64,000 nucleotides of DNA, taken from the NCBI RefSeq assembly GCF_028867935.1, contig NZ_JAPQNS010000009.1:248001-312000 (forward strand), given 5' to 3'. The stretch is from Flavobacterium sp. SUN052. GTDB lineage: Bacteria > Bacteroidota > Bacteroidia > Flavobacteriales > Flavobacteriaceae. Made by a program: the position numbers and the translations under genes. Below are positions 1 through 11,000 of the stretch, piece by piece. The number at the start of each line of letters is the position of its first letter. Position 1 is the stretch's first letter. Below the pieces are notes generated by a model. That model saw nothing but the letters and a program-made list of their open reading frames with translations. It ran no database searches and was not told where the DNA came from.

Positions 1-1
1 C

Positions 2-268
2 TGGTCGTCGTGGAAATTGATGGGGGCAGCGTACGTAGGCGAAGGTTTATCAACTGAAGCACAGGGTGTTATTGAAGCCCTGGAGAAAAGCCCGTTGGTG
101 CCACCCATGGCCCGCATCTCAAGGTTCTTTAGTTTGGCATCCACCTCCGAACGGATGGCGACGTATGTGACAAACCGTGCGGAAGGTCATGAAGACGAAG
201 TGATTCAAGGCGTTCAGGAGGCCATTGTTCTGTATGGCGATTTAACGCACGATCCGTCTCTACGATAA
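2..268 (+). CDS. C-terminal end of an unrecognised protein (5' truncated by window edge)
   Basis: An open frame runs in from the left edge and stops with TAA at 266-268, so only the last 88 or so residues are visible. A TTG at 17 and an ATG at 20 could be starts, but the frame is open upstream of both and the true start is probably outside the window. The visible part is soluble, with mixed helical composition and no signal peptide, membrane segment or motif that I recognise. It is convergent with the minus-strand pabC gene, with 29 bases between the two stops. Composition looks like ordinary coding sequence. I give it no function. Confidence 0.55.
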   Translation, partial: WSSWKLMGAAYVGEGLSTEAQGVIEALEKSPLVPPMARISRFFSLASTSERMATYVTNRAEGHEDEVIQGVQEAIVLYGDLTHDPSLR

Positions 269-297
269 CCGTAACGCTAACCCGTTCCAGCTAGCTC

Positions 298-900
298 TTA
301 CCAGGAAACCGCACTAGCGGGAATTATCGCAGTTTGCTCCCAATTGAGCATGGTATTAACCAACTTAATAGACTGAAAATTAGCAAGATCGGTTATTTTT
401 ATATTGGCAGGACTGAGAATGCCCTCGCTCAAAAGCCGGGCGCGTTGGGTACCTTCCAACAAAGGACGAGCAGGCGTAAACCAGCGGTTCCCGTCAAACA
501 GGGCAACGTTAGCATAAGATGTATCCGTTAACAAGCCGTCGCGAACCATCAGCACATCGTCGGCAGTGCCGCGTTGGGCAAAAAGATCGTTGATGGGCTG
601 CCGATTGGCGTATTTGAAGCGATAATCCAGATCACCACAATCAACCAGAGTCAGACTCTGAACCGGCCGAATACGGTACTCTTCAAATTCAATCTTCTCG
701 ATATCAGGGCCGTAAGTGACGCGGCATTTGTAAGTCTCGTTAATTTGGAACCAGTCGGGGAGATGGATAGCGGTTTCGAGCGAGGCTGGTTCCGGGCAAT
801 TCCAGAGGGCCAGCCGGGTGCGATTGAACCGTGCAGTGTGTGCCGACAGGTTATGAATCTGTCGATTGCGGATACACAACGTTTCGATGCAAAGGCTCAT
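298..900 (-). CDS. pabC: Class IV aminotransferase, probable aminodeoxychorismate lyase (PabC-like)
   Basis: PLP enzyme of fold type IV. The PabC reaction releases pyruvate from 4-amino-4-deoxychorismate to give p-aminobenzoate for folate synthesis. Visible signatures are the likely PLP lysine K96 in YRFKYANR, an arginine-rich N-terminal strand (FNRTR, 25-29), a DTSYANV strand near 126-132, and the PLLEGTQR loop near 146-153. At 200 residues it is shorter than the usual 270 or so of E. coli PabC, a length common among Bacteroidota class IV proteins. Its ATG overlaps the pabB stop by four bases (ATGA), so translation is probably coupled. The family also contains D-amino-acid and branched-chain aminotransferases, but the pabB partner makes PabC the best call. 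Confidence 0.85.
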   Translation of the reverse strand: MSLCIETLCIRNRQIHNLSAHTARFNRTRLALWNCPEPASLETAIHLPDWFQINETYKCRVTYGPDIEKIEFEEYRIRPVQSLTLVDCGDLDYRFKYANRQPINDLFAQRGTADDVLMVRDGLLTDTSYANVALFDGNRWFTPARPLLEGTQRARLLSEGILSPANIKITDLANFQSIKLVNTMLNWEQTAIIPASAVSW

Positions 901-1880
901 TGGAACGATGAATGCTGAACGGTAACCACTGGCAAATACACTTTATCGATCATCTCCTGGTACTCAGCCTGGGCGTTGGAGCGGGCGGTAATTCCACCAC
1001 CGCTTTTAAAAACAAGTTGACCCTGCTGGTTTTCAATGAACCGGATCATGACGCCACTATCCAGGCTCTCGCCGTCGAAATAGCCGCAGATACCCGTGTA
1101 ATACCCACGCTCGTAACCCTCGGCGGTGCGAATAATCTCGACTGTTTTAGGCTTTGGCGCTCCACTGATAGAGCCAGCCGGTAAAAGGCTGGCTAGCAGG
1201 GCCCCCAGGCTATCGCGCCAGTTGCTGGGCAGTTGGGCGGCTATTTCCGAACTCACCTGTAACAACCCTCCACTGTTTGTTGCAATACGGTCGATGTAGC
1301 GATACCGCTCAACCCACACTTTTTGGGCAATCTGGCTGAGGTCGTTGCGAATTAAATCGACGATAGTAGCGTGTTCGGCCGCTTCTTTGGCATCGGCCAG
1401 AATGGTTTCCTCCGCATCAGGCACACTGGCCGAAATGGTACCTTTCATCGGAAAGCTGGCCAGCCTGTTCCCCTTGATCTGCACGAACGATTCGGGCGAA
1501 AAACACACGAATTGATTGGCCAGCCGGAGTTTGTAGCGAGCCGACGTACAGTTGTAAATCTGAGCCAGCGACAGGTTGGTTTCGATAGGGGTTTGTGCTG
1601 AAAGATTTGCCAGAAAGGAGTTGCCCATCCGTATATTCTGCACCACGTAATCGAACCCAATCTGATACTGCTCAAACGGCATCGGTGTTTTGCGAAACCA
1701 AAACGGCTCGTGAACAGCGGACGTTGTCTGACCGGAAAAATCGAAGTCGATCTCGTATGAAGCCCATTCGTCGGGGCGTAAAACCAGGGGTTGCTTTAGG
1801 TCAAAATCCAGCACAAACAAAAACGGCTGTCGTTGGCATCCGTATTGATTCATCTGGTTGGTGGCCTGCTCAAAAGTCAT
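897..1880 (-). CDS. pabB: Aminodeoxychorismate synthase component I
   Basis: Chorismate-utilising enzyme that aminates chorismate to 4-amino-4-deoxychorismate, the first step of p-aminobenzoate synthesis. The 327-residue product holds the core chorismate-binding domain. Visible blocks are SPESFV (about 128), PMKGT (about 144), EHATIVDLIRNDL (about 169), PAGSISGAPK (about 234), GYYTGICGYFD (about 259) and GGGIT (about 294). The motif EHATIVDLIRNDL and the PIKGT-type variant favour PabB over TrpE. The N-terminal subdomain is short, as in many Bacteroidota PabB proteins. I chose the ATG at 1880 over an in-frame TTG two codons upstream. No glutaminase subunit (PabA/TrpG) is adjacent, so it must be supplied from elsewhere. 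It forms a two-gene unit with pabC. Confidence 0.9.
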   Translation of the reverse strand: MTFEQATNQMNQYGCQRQPFLFVLDFDLKQPLVLRPDEWASYEIDFDFSGQTTSAVHEPFWFRKTPMPFEQYQIGFDYVVQNIRMGNSFLANLSAQTPIETNLSLAQIYNCTSARYKLRLANQFVCFSPESFVQIKGNRLASFPMKGTISASVPDAEETILADAKEAAEHATIVDLIRNDLSQIAQKVWVERYRYIDRIATNSGGLLQVSSEIAAQLPSNWRDSLGALLASLLPAGSISGAPKPKTVEIIRTAEGYERGYYTGICGYFDGESLDSGVMIRFIENQQGQLVFKSGGGITARSNAQAEYQEMIDKVYLPVVTVQHSSFQ

Positions 1881-2018
1881 AGTCAACTGTGCAGTCGATG
1901 ATCTTGACTATGACAACAGTCAACGTGTTTTAGTTCTACTCGTATAGGTTACTTACTTATTTATACGTATACCGGCATACTTTTTGTTTCTATCGGGCTA
2001 TTCGATTATTACTTAAGT

Positions 2019-5000
2019 ATGGCCCAGTGTTTACGATGTACTATTTTTTGGTGGTTAGCAACTGTATTCTGCTTATGGATAGGGCCGGGCTTTACTGTAA
2101 AGGCTCAGGCGCAGGCTACCGAAATTTGTAATAATGGTATCGACGACGACGGCGACAAACTCATAGATTGCCAGGACCCAGATTGCCCCGAATGCACCCG
2201 GTTTATCGATTGTGTTGAGCCGAACACTTGCTACATGCCGCCAACCTGGGCGGTTCCTGCCTCGCCAACGGCCCAGAGCGATCCCAACGATCAGGTCTAT
2301 GGCGCGCAGGATCTGGTACTGTCTACGAATGCCGATGTTACGACCGTTACCATTCGCACAGCCGACGGTTCTTTTACCAAAACAGTGGTTGTAACGTCCA
2401 CAGGATCCACAATTGTATCGTTGCCGCTATCGGTGGTGATGTCAAATACCCCCAACACAATTCAGCGTAACAAGGGTCTTATTATTACATCGGGCGAGCC
2501 GGTGCAAGTTACGTACCGACAAACACCGGGCCTCAATCAGGACATTGTACCGCTCAAATGCCGGGCCGCCCTTGGCTATTCATTTTATGCGGGCAGCCAA
2601 ACCCGTCTGACAACTACGAACGTACCCGATGAGCGACATTTTGTGTCGGTTATGGCCACCCAGCCAAATACGGTTGTCACGTTTAGGAGCCCGGTGGCAT
2701 TGGCGGGCGTGAGTACGTTTCCCTTCTCGGTGACGCTTCAGGCGGGTGATTCCTATATGTTGGCATCGCGGCTCATCAATAATGGGGCCAATTCGGCGAA
2801 TGAATCAATTAGTGGCGTATTAGTTACTTCTACTCAGCCCATTGTTGTTAACTCGGGATCACAACATACGGCCCAACCGTACAGCGGTAATCGCGATGCG
2901 GGCATCGATCAATTGGTGCCAATTCGGACTACGGGAACAAATTACGTGGCTATGCATGGTGGAAATACCACCGCCAATTCTGACTATGTAATTGTAATTG
3001 CTACGGAAAATGGCACTAGTGTCAGCATTGCTGGCCCATCAGCGGTGGGTGGTGCGGCAGGTGTGTTATCGACAACAACCCTAAGTGCAGGACAAGTTTA
3101 TACGTACAATTTGCCCAATGTTCAGAACCGGGCCTACACTATTACAACGGGGAAACGGGCCTACGTGTATCACGTTTCTTCTTACGCGGCCAACGAATTT
3201 GGGATGGGGATTTTACCCACCATAAATCCCTGTAACGGCAGTAAGCGAATTGATTTTTACCGAACAACGGGCAGTTCCAACGATCAGGCTGTAGTCATGA
3301 TTCCAACGGCTGGTTTAGCCAGTCTGACGTTTCGAGGAGCACCGTACACGACCTATGGCACGGTTGTCGATAACCTGACTATTGGGGGCGTGGCGCATAG
3401 CATTGTGAGCTTTTCCAATGGCAGTATTGCCACCGCAGGAACGGTGAATACCGTAACGTCCAATGAGCGTTTCCACGTTGGGGTGGTGAGTAACACGGGT
3501 GGAGCCAGCACGGGTAATTTTGGGTTTTACTCTAACTACGAGGCCAAAGTCGATGTGCTGAACCCCACCACCAAGCAACCCGATGATTTTTACACCGTCG
3601 CCCAGGTTGTAACCGGTGTGGCAACCCCCCACTGCCTGCTTCTCACCAGTTGTGGTACCAACGACCGAATTACGAACATTGTGAATGGCACCTTCACGCA
3701 GGGAACCTCGTTTACGGGAGCCTGCCTGACGTATACCATGCGAACAAATGCTCCTAAATGCGCCCGTGATACCATTCGGGTACAGGTGGAAAACAACATT
3801 GGTCGGCAGGGTATTATCTGCCTGGAGTTTGTCAATATTGATAATAACCTGATTTCAAGGGTGATTCCTGAGAGCCCGGTTATTTGCCAGCCGGGAGGCA
3901 GTACCTCGCTCACCATCATTGCCGAACAGGTTGACCGGGCCTCTGGCATCACGTATAGATACCAGACTATCACGCCCGATAAACAAATCATCAGTACGTC
4001 CATTGCGTCGGGAACAGCCACGGGGCAATATAGAATAACCGTAACCGACAGTAATAATTGTCAGGATACTACATCTGTTTTTGCCCGCCCCGAAACGGCT
4101 ACCATCGGCTTTGGAACTGGGGCTGTGACGGCTTGCGCAGGCAGCACAGCTACCTACACGGTCACCAGCACGAGCGGGCTCTACGGCTGGACAGTCTCGG
4201 GAGCCACTATTTTATCAGGAGGAACGCCTACCAGTAGCAGCATTACCGTTCGGTGGAACAGTACCGGGAGTATAAAAGCGACGGTTACCAGCAGCAACGG
4301 GTGTACGGCGGTGGTCACACGAGCGGTTACGGTGCTGGCGGCACCTACCCTTACGGCCACCACCCAAAATCCGCTTTGCAACGGCACCGCTACCGGTTCC
4401 GTGGATCTAACTCCGGCCAACGGAACGGCACCCTACACCTACCGTTGGAGTAATAATGCGACCACGGAAGATTTGACGAATGTAGTTGCTGGTGTTTACT
4501 CGGTGTCGGTGGCCGACCGCTACGGCTGTGTACCAATAACGCAGCCATTTACAGTGACCTTGACCAATGCAACCTCGCTTTCGGTTATTACCAATCAAAC
4601 CAATCCGCTTTGTAATGGGCTGAGCACAGGTACGGCGAGTATCACGGCGTCGGGTGGCACACCTGCTTACCGCTACCAATGGAGCACAGGGGCCACAACG
4701 CCGACTATAACTGGTTTAGCCGCTGGTTCATACACTGTTACGGTGCAGGATGCGAATGGATGTACACTAAGTCAGGTAGTCTCCATCACGCAACCACCCG
4801 CCCTGTCGATAGTTGTGGCACGGACGCCGGTAACCTGCAACGGAACCAGTACGGGCACGGCGAGCCTGAGTGTGTCAGGTGGTGTGCCGGGATATTTGTA
4901 TCGCTGGAACGATGGGATCACCACTCAAAACCGCACGGGTCTGGCGGCTGGAACGTATTCGGTGACGGTAACGGATGCCAATGGTTGTACGGCCGCTACA

Positions 5001-8000
5001 TCAGCACTAATCACACAACCCACCGCGTTGACGCTCTCAACGGTGGTTACCAATGCGAAATGCAACGGAGCCAATCAAGGAAGCATCGACCTCACTGTTT
5101 TAGGCGGAACTCCGAACAGTTTGGTACCCAATTATACCTACCGCTGGTCGAAGGGAGCCGTTACGGAGGATATTACGAACCTAATTGCGGGTACGTATTC
5201 GGTGACGGTTACAGACGCTAATTCCTGTGCCCGTATTCAGTCGGCAACTATAGCCCAACCCACGGCGCTAAGTCTGGCATTAACTCCCCGTAATCCAACT
5301 TGTAACGGAGGTTCCGACGGTTCAGTAACGCTAACCGTTGGGGGCGGTACAGTGCCGTATACCTTTCGGTGGTCGGATGGCAGTAATACAACTCAAAACC
5401 GAACCGGGCTGGCGGCCGGACTGTACTCGGTGACGGCTACTGATGCCAACGGGTGCTTTATCACGGCTAACACAACGCTCACTGCACCCCCAGCCCTCAC
5501 AGCTTCGGCTGTGGTAACGGATGTAGCCTGTTCGTCGGGCAGCACCGGCCGAATCGATTTGACCGCTGGTGGAGGAACCGGTCCGTATAGCTATTCCTGG
5601 AATACGGGCGCTCTGACGCAGGATATCAATAATCTGACGGTTGGCCAATATGCTGTTACCATTCGGGATGCTAATGGATGCCGGTTCGATTTCGGGGCTA
5701 CTGTTCGGCAGCCGCTCCCTGTTTCGGTGACGGTGCTGACGACCAACGCGCCCTGCTTTGGTGGCACGGGCGACATTACAGTTGAGGTGCGCGGTGGCAC
5801 TGAAGCCTATAGTTACCGCTGGAATAATGGGGCTACTACGGCCACAATTTATGGGCTACCCGTTGGTGCGTATCAGCTTGTGGTGACGGATGCCAACAGT
5901 TGTACAGCTCAAACGTCGACTATGGTGAGTTCGCCACCCGACTTTGCAATCAACGCCGTTGTTGTGCCCGTGTCTTGTAATTCAGGTGCTAATGCATTAA
6001 TTAACGTGACCGTAGAGGGGGGCACGGCTCCCTATCGCTATCGTTGGAGCAACGGGGCTACAACTGAAGATCTGGCTAATTTACCCGCAGGGATTTATTC
6101 ACTCACTGTTACTGATGCTAACAACTGCATCGAAAAGGTGGATATCAATGTGCAGGAGCCTCCCCTGATGACCCTGTCGGAGAGCCATACCAGCGTAAGT
6201 TGCTTCGGCGGCACCAACGGAGCCATTAATTTAACCGTTTCGGGCGGTACGAAGCCTTACTCCTATTTATGGAACGATAACAATGGCCAACCGGGAGTCT
6301 CGACAGAAGATCGGTCAACGCTGAATGCTGGAACCTACCGGGTGACAGTCACGGACAAAAACAGCTGCTTAACGTCACTGTCGGTGGTGATTTCTCAACC
6401 CACCGCTTTGTCGGTAGTGCCATCAGTTACGGCGGTATCGTGCAATGGGGGAGGAGACGGCGTAGTGGCACTCGCTGTATCAGGAGGAGTTGGGTCTTAC
6501 CAATACCAATGGGTAACAGGAGCAGGTTCGGCTACACTAGCCAATTTGTTCACAGGTTTTTATTCGGTGACGGTCACCGATGCCAACAGTTGTTCGGTTG
6601 CCTTGTTGAATCGAGTAAGCCAACCCACAGCGTTGACTATCAATGCATCACAACAGGATGTGGGATGTAATGGTGGGAACAGTGGGCAGATACTAGTGAC
6701 CACTACAGGCGGCACGGCTGGGTATCGATACCGTTGGAATGATAACAGCACAGCACAAAATCGTACGGACCTAACCGCAGGCACCTACTCATTGACGGTT
6801 TCAGACGCCAATAATTGCAGCCAAACCAGGACTTTCACGTTGACTCAACCTGCTGCCTCATCGGTGACGGGAATAGTTACGGCCGTAGGTTGTTCGGGTG
6901 GTACTACCGGGAGCATCAACCTCACTATCAGTGGCGGAGTTGCTCCCTACGACGCCCGATGGAGTGATGGAGGAACTACATCCCCAAGCCGCACGGGGCT
7001 CACGGCCGGAACGTATTCGGTAACGGTAACCGATGCGAATCAATGTACTGTCAGCCGAACGTTCAGCGTAACGCAGCCCACAGCCTTGGCTGCATCAGGC
7101 AGTTCGAGCAATGTGTCGTGTGCCGGGGGGAGTGATGGTACTATCAGTCTGACTGTTTCGGGCGGAACTTCAGCCTATGCGTTTACGTGGTCGGGCGCCG
7201 TACAGAATCCATCGAGCCAAAATCAAACCGGCTTACCGGCGGGTTTATACACCGTTGCCATTCGGGATGCGAATGGTTGCCAGATTGCCCGTTCGTTTAC
7301 GATTACCCAACCCACTACGCTCCAGGTGAACAGCCGGGTGTCGCCCGTAAGTTGTAATCGGGGTAGCGATGGGGTTGTTCAACTTGATGTTACGGGTGGT
7401 ACGCCTGCCTATAAATTTCGCTGGAATTCGGGGCAAACAACGCAGACTGTCAGCAACTTACCAGCCGGGCCATACTCGGCAACTGTGACCGACGCGCAAC
7501 AATGTTCAGTGGTTTTGTCGGTCAATGTACCGGAAGCAAGCCTGATCGCAATGACTGCACGCACGACGCCAACTCAATGCAACGGTGGTAGCGATGGTGC
7601 TGTTGATCTGACAGTTTCGGGTGGGGTTGCTCCCTATCGGTATCAATGGAGTAATGCGGAAATAACCGAAGATTTAAGCGGTTTGAAGGCGGGGAATTAC
7701 GTGGTGACAGTGACCGATTTCAACAACTGTCCTGCATCAATGACCGTTGTAATTGCCCAGCCTTCCGCGCTGACGCTGACCTTACTCGCCCAAAATAATG
7801 TGTGCTATGGCGACCTTAGTGGAGCTATCAACCTGACAGCAACGGGCGGCACCCCCGGCCCACCTGATCGTCCCTATTCGTATTTGTGGAGTCATGGTTT
7901 TCCCGATCGTAATGTTGGCGATTTGGTGGTGGGTAGTTATTCAGTAGTGGTGACCGATGTAAATGGGTGTACGGCCACAGGAAGCACGTCGCTTACTTCG

Positions 8001-11000
8001 CCACCCCGTCTGACAACTTCTTTTTCGACAACCAATGTGAGTTGCTTTGGTGGTACAAACGGAGCTATCGACCTGACCGTTTCGGGGGGCATAGCTGGGC
8101 CGCCAACTAGCCCGTATAGTTATACATGGATTGACGGCTACGAAAGCGTAGGGCCAACTACTCAGGACAGAATAAACCTCGCTGCCAACACCTATACGGC
8201 TACAATCCGCGACCAAAACGGGTGCCTGACAACCGAAGTTATCACCATTTCCGAACCCACTGCGCTCAGCTTAACCGGATCGGCAACAGCCGTAGCCTGT
8301 AACGGCAACAGCACTGGATCAGTGAGTGCTACCGCATTGGGAGGCACTCTGCCCTATATGTACCGGTGGAATAATGGCGCAACAACAGCATCAGTGAGTA
8401 ACCTCATATCAGGTGTCTATTCACTGACCGTAACAGATGCCAACGGTTGCCAGAAAACGCTGTCATTAACCGTTACGCAGGCATCGGGCCTAACCTTGGC
8501 AGGCTCAACAACCCCAGCGTTGTGCAACGGGGAGGATACCGGCACGATAAGCACAACAGCTTTAGGCGGTACCCAGCCCTACCGCTACCGCTGGAACACA
8601 GGTGCTACAACCGACCAACTCGCCAGCCTGATCGCTGGGGTGTATTCGCTCACCCTGACTGACTCGAATTCTTGCTTGGCCACCCTCTCGCTCACCGTTA
8701 CTCAGCCAACCGCCCTGAGCCTGACGGGCGCAGTAACAGCTGTGGCTTGTACTGGAAACAGCACGGGGGCCATCAATGCTGTGGCTTCGGGGGGCAGTCA
8801 GCCCTACTTGTACACCTGGTCAAATGGGGCAAGCACCCCTTCCATAGCCAGCCTGACAGCCGGTGTCTACTCGCTGACGGTGACCGATGCCAACTTGTGT
8901 ACCACTAGCCGCTCTTTCACTGTCACCCAACCCACCGCCCTGAGTTTGATCAGTACCTCAGTGAATGTGGCCTGCAACGGGGCCAGCACGGGAAGTATCA
9001 CTGTAACCGTTTCGGGGGGCGTTTCCCCTTACAGCTACCGCTGGGACGATGGGGTGCTCACGACCAACCGCACCGGCTTACTAGCTAGCACCTACTCGCT
9101 GACCGCTACCGATGCCAACGGCTGTAGCCTCTCAACCACGATTACTCTTACAGAGCCTTCGGCCCTGTCGCTCAGCTCCAGCGTGCAAAACGTGGCTTGT
9201 GATGGCCAGAGCAACGGGGCCGTGAGCCTGACCGTGGCGGGGGGCGTTGTGCCCTACCGCTACCTGTGGAGCACAGGAGCCACCAGCCAAAATATTGCCA
9301 ACTTGCTCAAGGGTAATTATTCAGTAGTGGTGAGTGATGCCAACGGCTGCACCATCTCAGCGGGCATGGCCATTTCCCAACCACTGCCCCTGACAGCTTC
9401 GGTGCTGGGGACCGATGCGATCTGCAACGGCCAGTTCGGCACCATCACCACCGAGGTGCGGGGCGGTACACCTAACTATGCTTACCGCTGGAACACCGGG
9501 GCGACTACCGCCACCGTGTTCGGGTTGGCGGTTGGCAGTTACACCCTGGTGGTGACCGATGCCAACGGTTGCCAGAGCAGTGCCACCACGGGCATCACCC
9601 AGCCTGAGCCTTTCAACCTGAACGCCATTGTGGTACCTGTAGCCTGCAACAGTGGGGCCAACGGCAGCATCGACCTGAGTGTTGAGGGCTCAACACCGCC
9701 CTATCGGTATCGGTGGAGCACAGGGGCCACCACGCAGGATGTTTCGGGTCTGGTGTCGGGCACATATTCGGTGACGGTGCTGGATGTAAACGATTGTGTG
9801 GAAAGCACCACCATCAGTGTGAGTCAGCCGGGCAGCTTGAGTGTGAGCTTAAGCAGTGTAAACTTGAGTTGTTTTGCAAACGGGACGGGTCAGATCAGTG
9901 TGACGGCCGTGGGGGGCACCTCGCCGTACGAGTATAGCTGGGCTGATGGGGGGCAAAGTTCACCTGCGAGCACCTCGTCCCGAACGGGTCTATCCTCGGG
10001 TGGGTATTCGGTGACGGTGTCAGACGGCAACGGGTGCAGTGAAGTTCGATCGGTGAGTTTAAGTGAGCCCACGGCTTTAAGTTTAAGCGGAGTAACGATT
10101 GATGTTACCCGTCATGGAGAGGCCACCGGAGTTATTCATGTAAGCGCATTGGGTGGTACGCCACTCTACACGTATGATTGGAATACAGGAGATAAGACGG
10201 CATCGGTGACAAACCTGACAGCTGGAACCTATTCTGTAACTGTGTCTGATGCCAACCGCTGTGCCTCGACGCTTTCATTTTCAGTCAGCGAACCTACGGC
10301 TTTGACCGTATCGATTGATGGGAAGAATGTGTCGTGCAATGGAGGGGCTAATGGGGCAACCAGCCTGACGGTGTTGGGCGGGGTAGAACCTTACAGATAC
10401 CAATGGAGTAATCAAAAGGGTGATATGGGCGTTACTCAAAACCTGGATAACTTGCCCGAAGGGAATTATAGTGTTGTTGTAACCGATGCAAATGGAGCCA
10501 CTGCAACCGCTGCCGTGGCCGTTATACAACCGTTGCCCCTTACTGTCTCGAACCTGTCGACCAATGCGGTTTGTAATGGGCAGACGGGTACTACCACCAC
10601 TGAAGTGCGGGGAGGTACGCCGGCCTACTCATATGTATGGAGCAACGGGGCTACCACCATGTCGGTGTTCAGCTTATCCATTGGTAGTTATTTACTTATG
10701 GTGACGGATGCTAACGGATGCACCGATACATCAAGCGTAACCATCGGTCAGCCAGAACCATTCAATCTCAACGCAGTTGTGGTGCCTGTGGCTTGCAACA
10801 GTGGCGCTAACGGCAGTATCGATTTGACGGTAGAAGGCTCAACAGCGCCCTACCGGTACCGCTGGAGCAATGGCGCAACTACTCAGGACGTAAGTGGACT
10901 GCCATCCGGTATCTATTCTGTAACGGTGCTGGATGCCAATGACTGTGTCGAAAGTACAACTATCAACGTGGGCGAACCAACGGGTTTGAGCGCTGCCCTG

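Noticed and set aside
4679..5221. 180-codon open frame on the plus strand inside the SprB-repeat gene
   Set aside because: It overlaps the giant gene in another frame; the repeat structure is clear in the main frame, and this frame's sequence is only a shifted reading of it.
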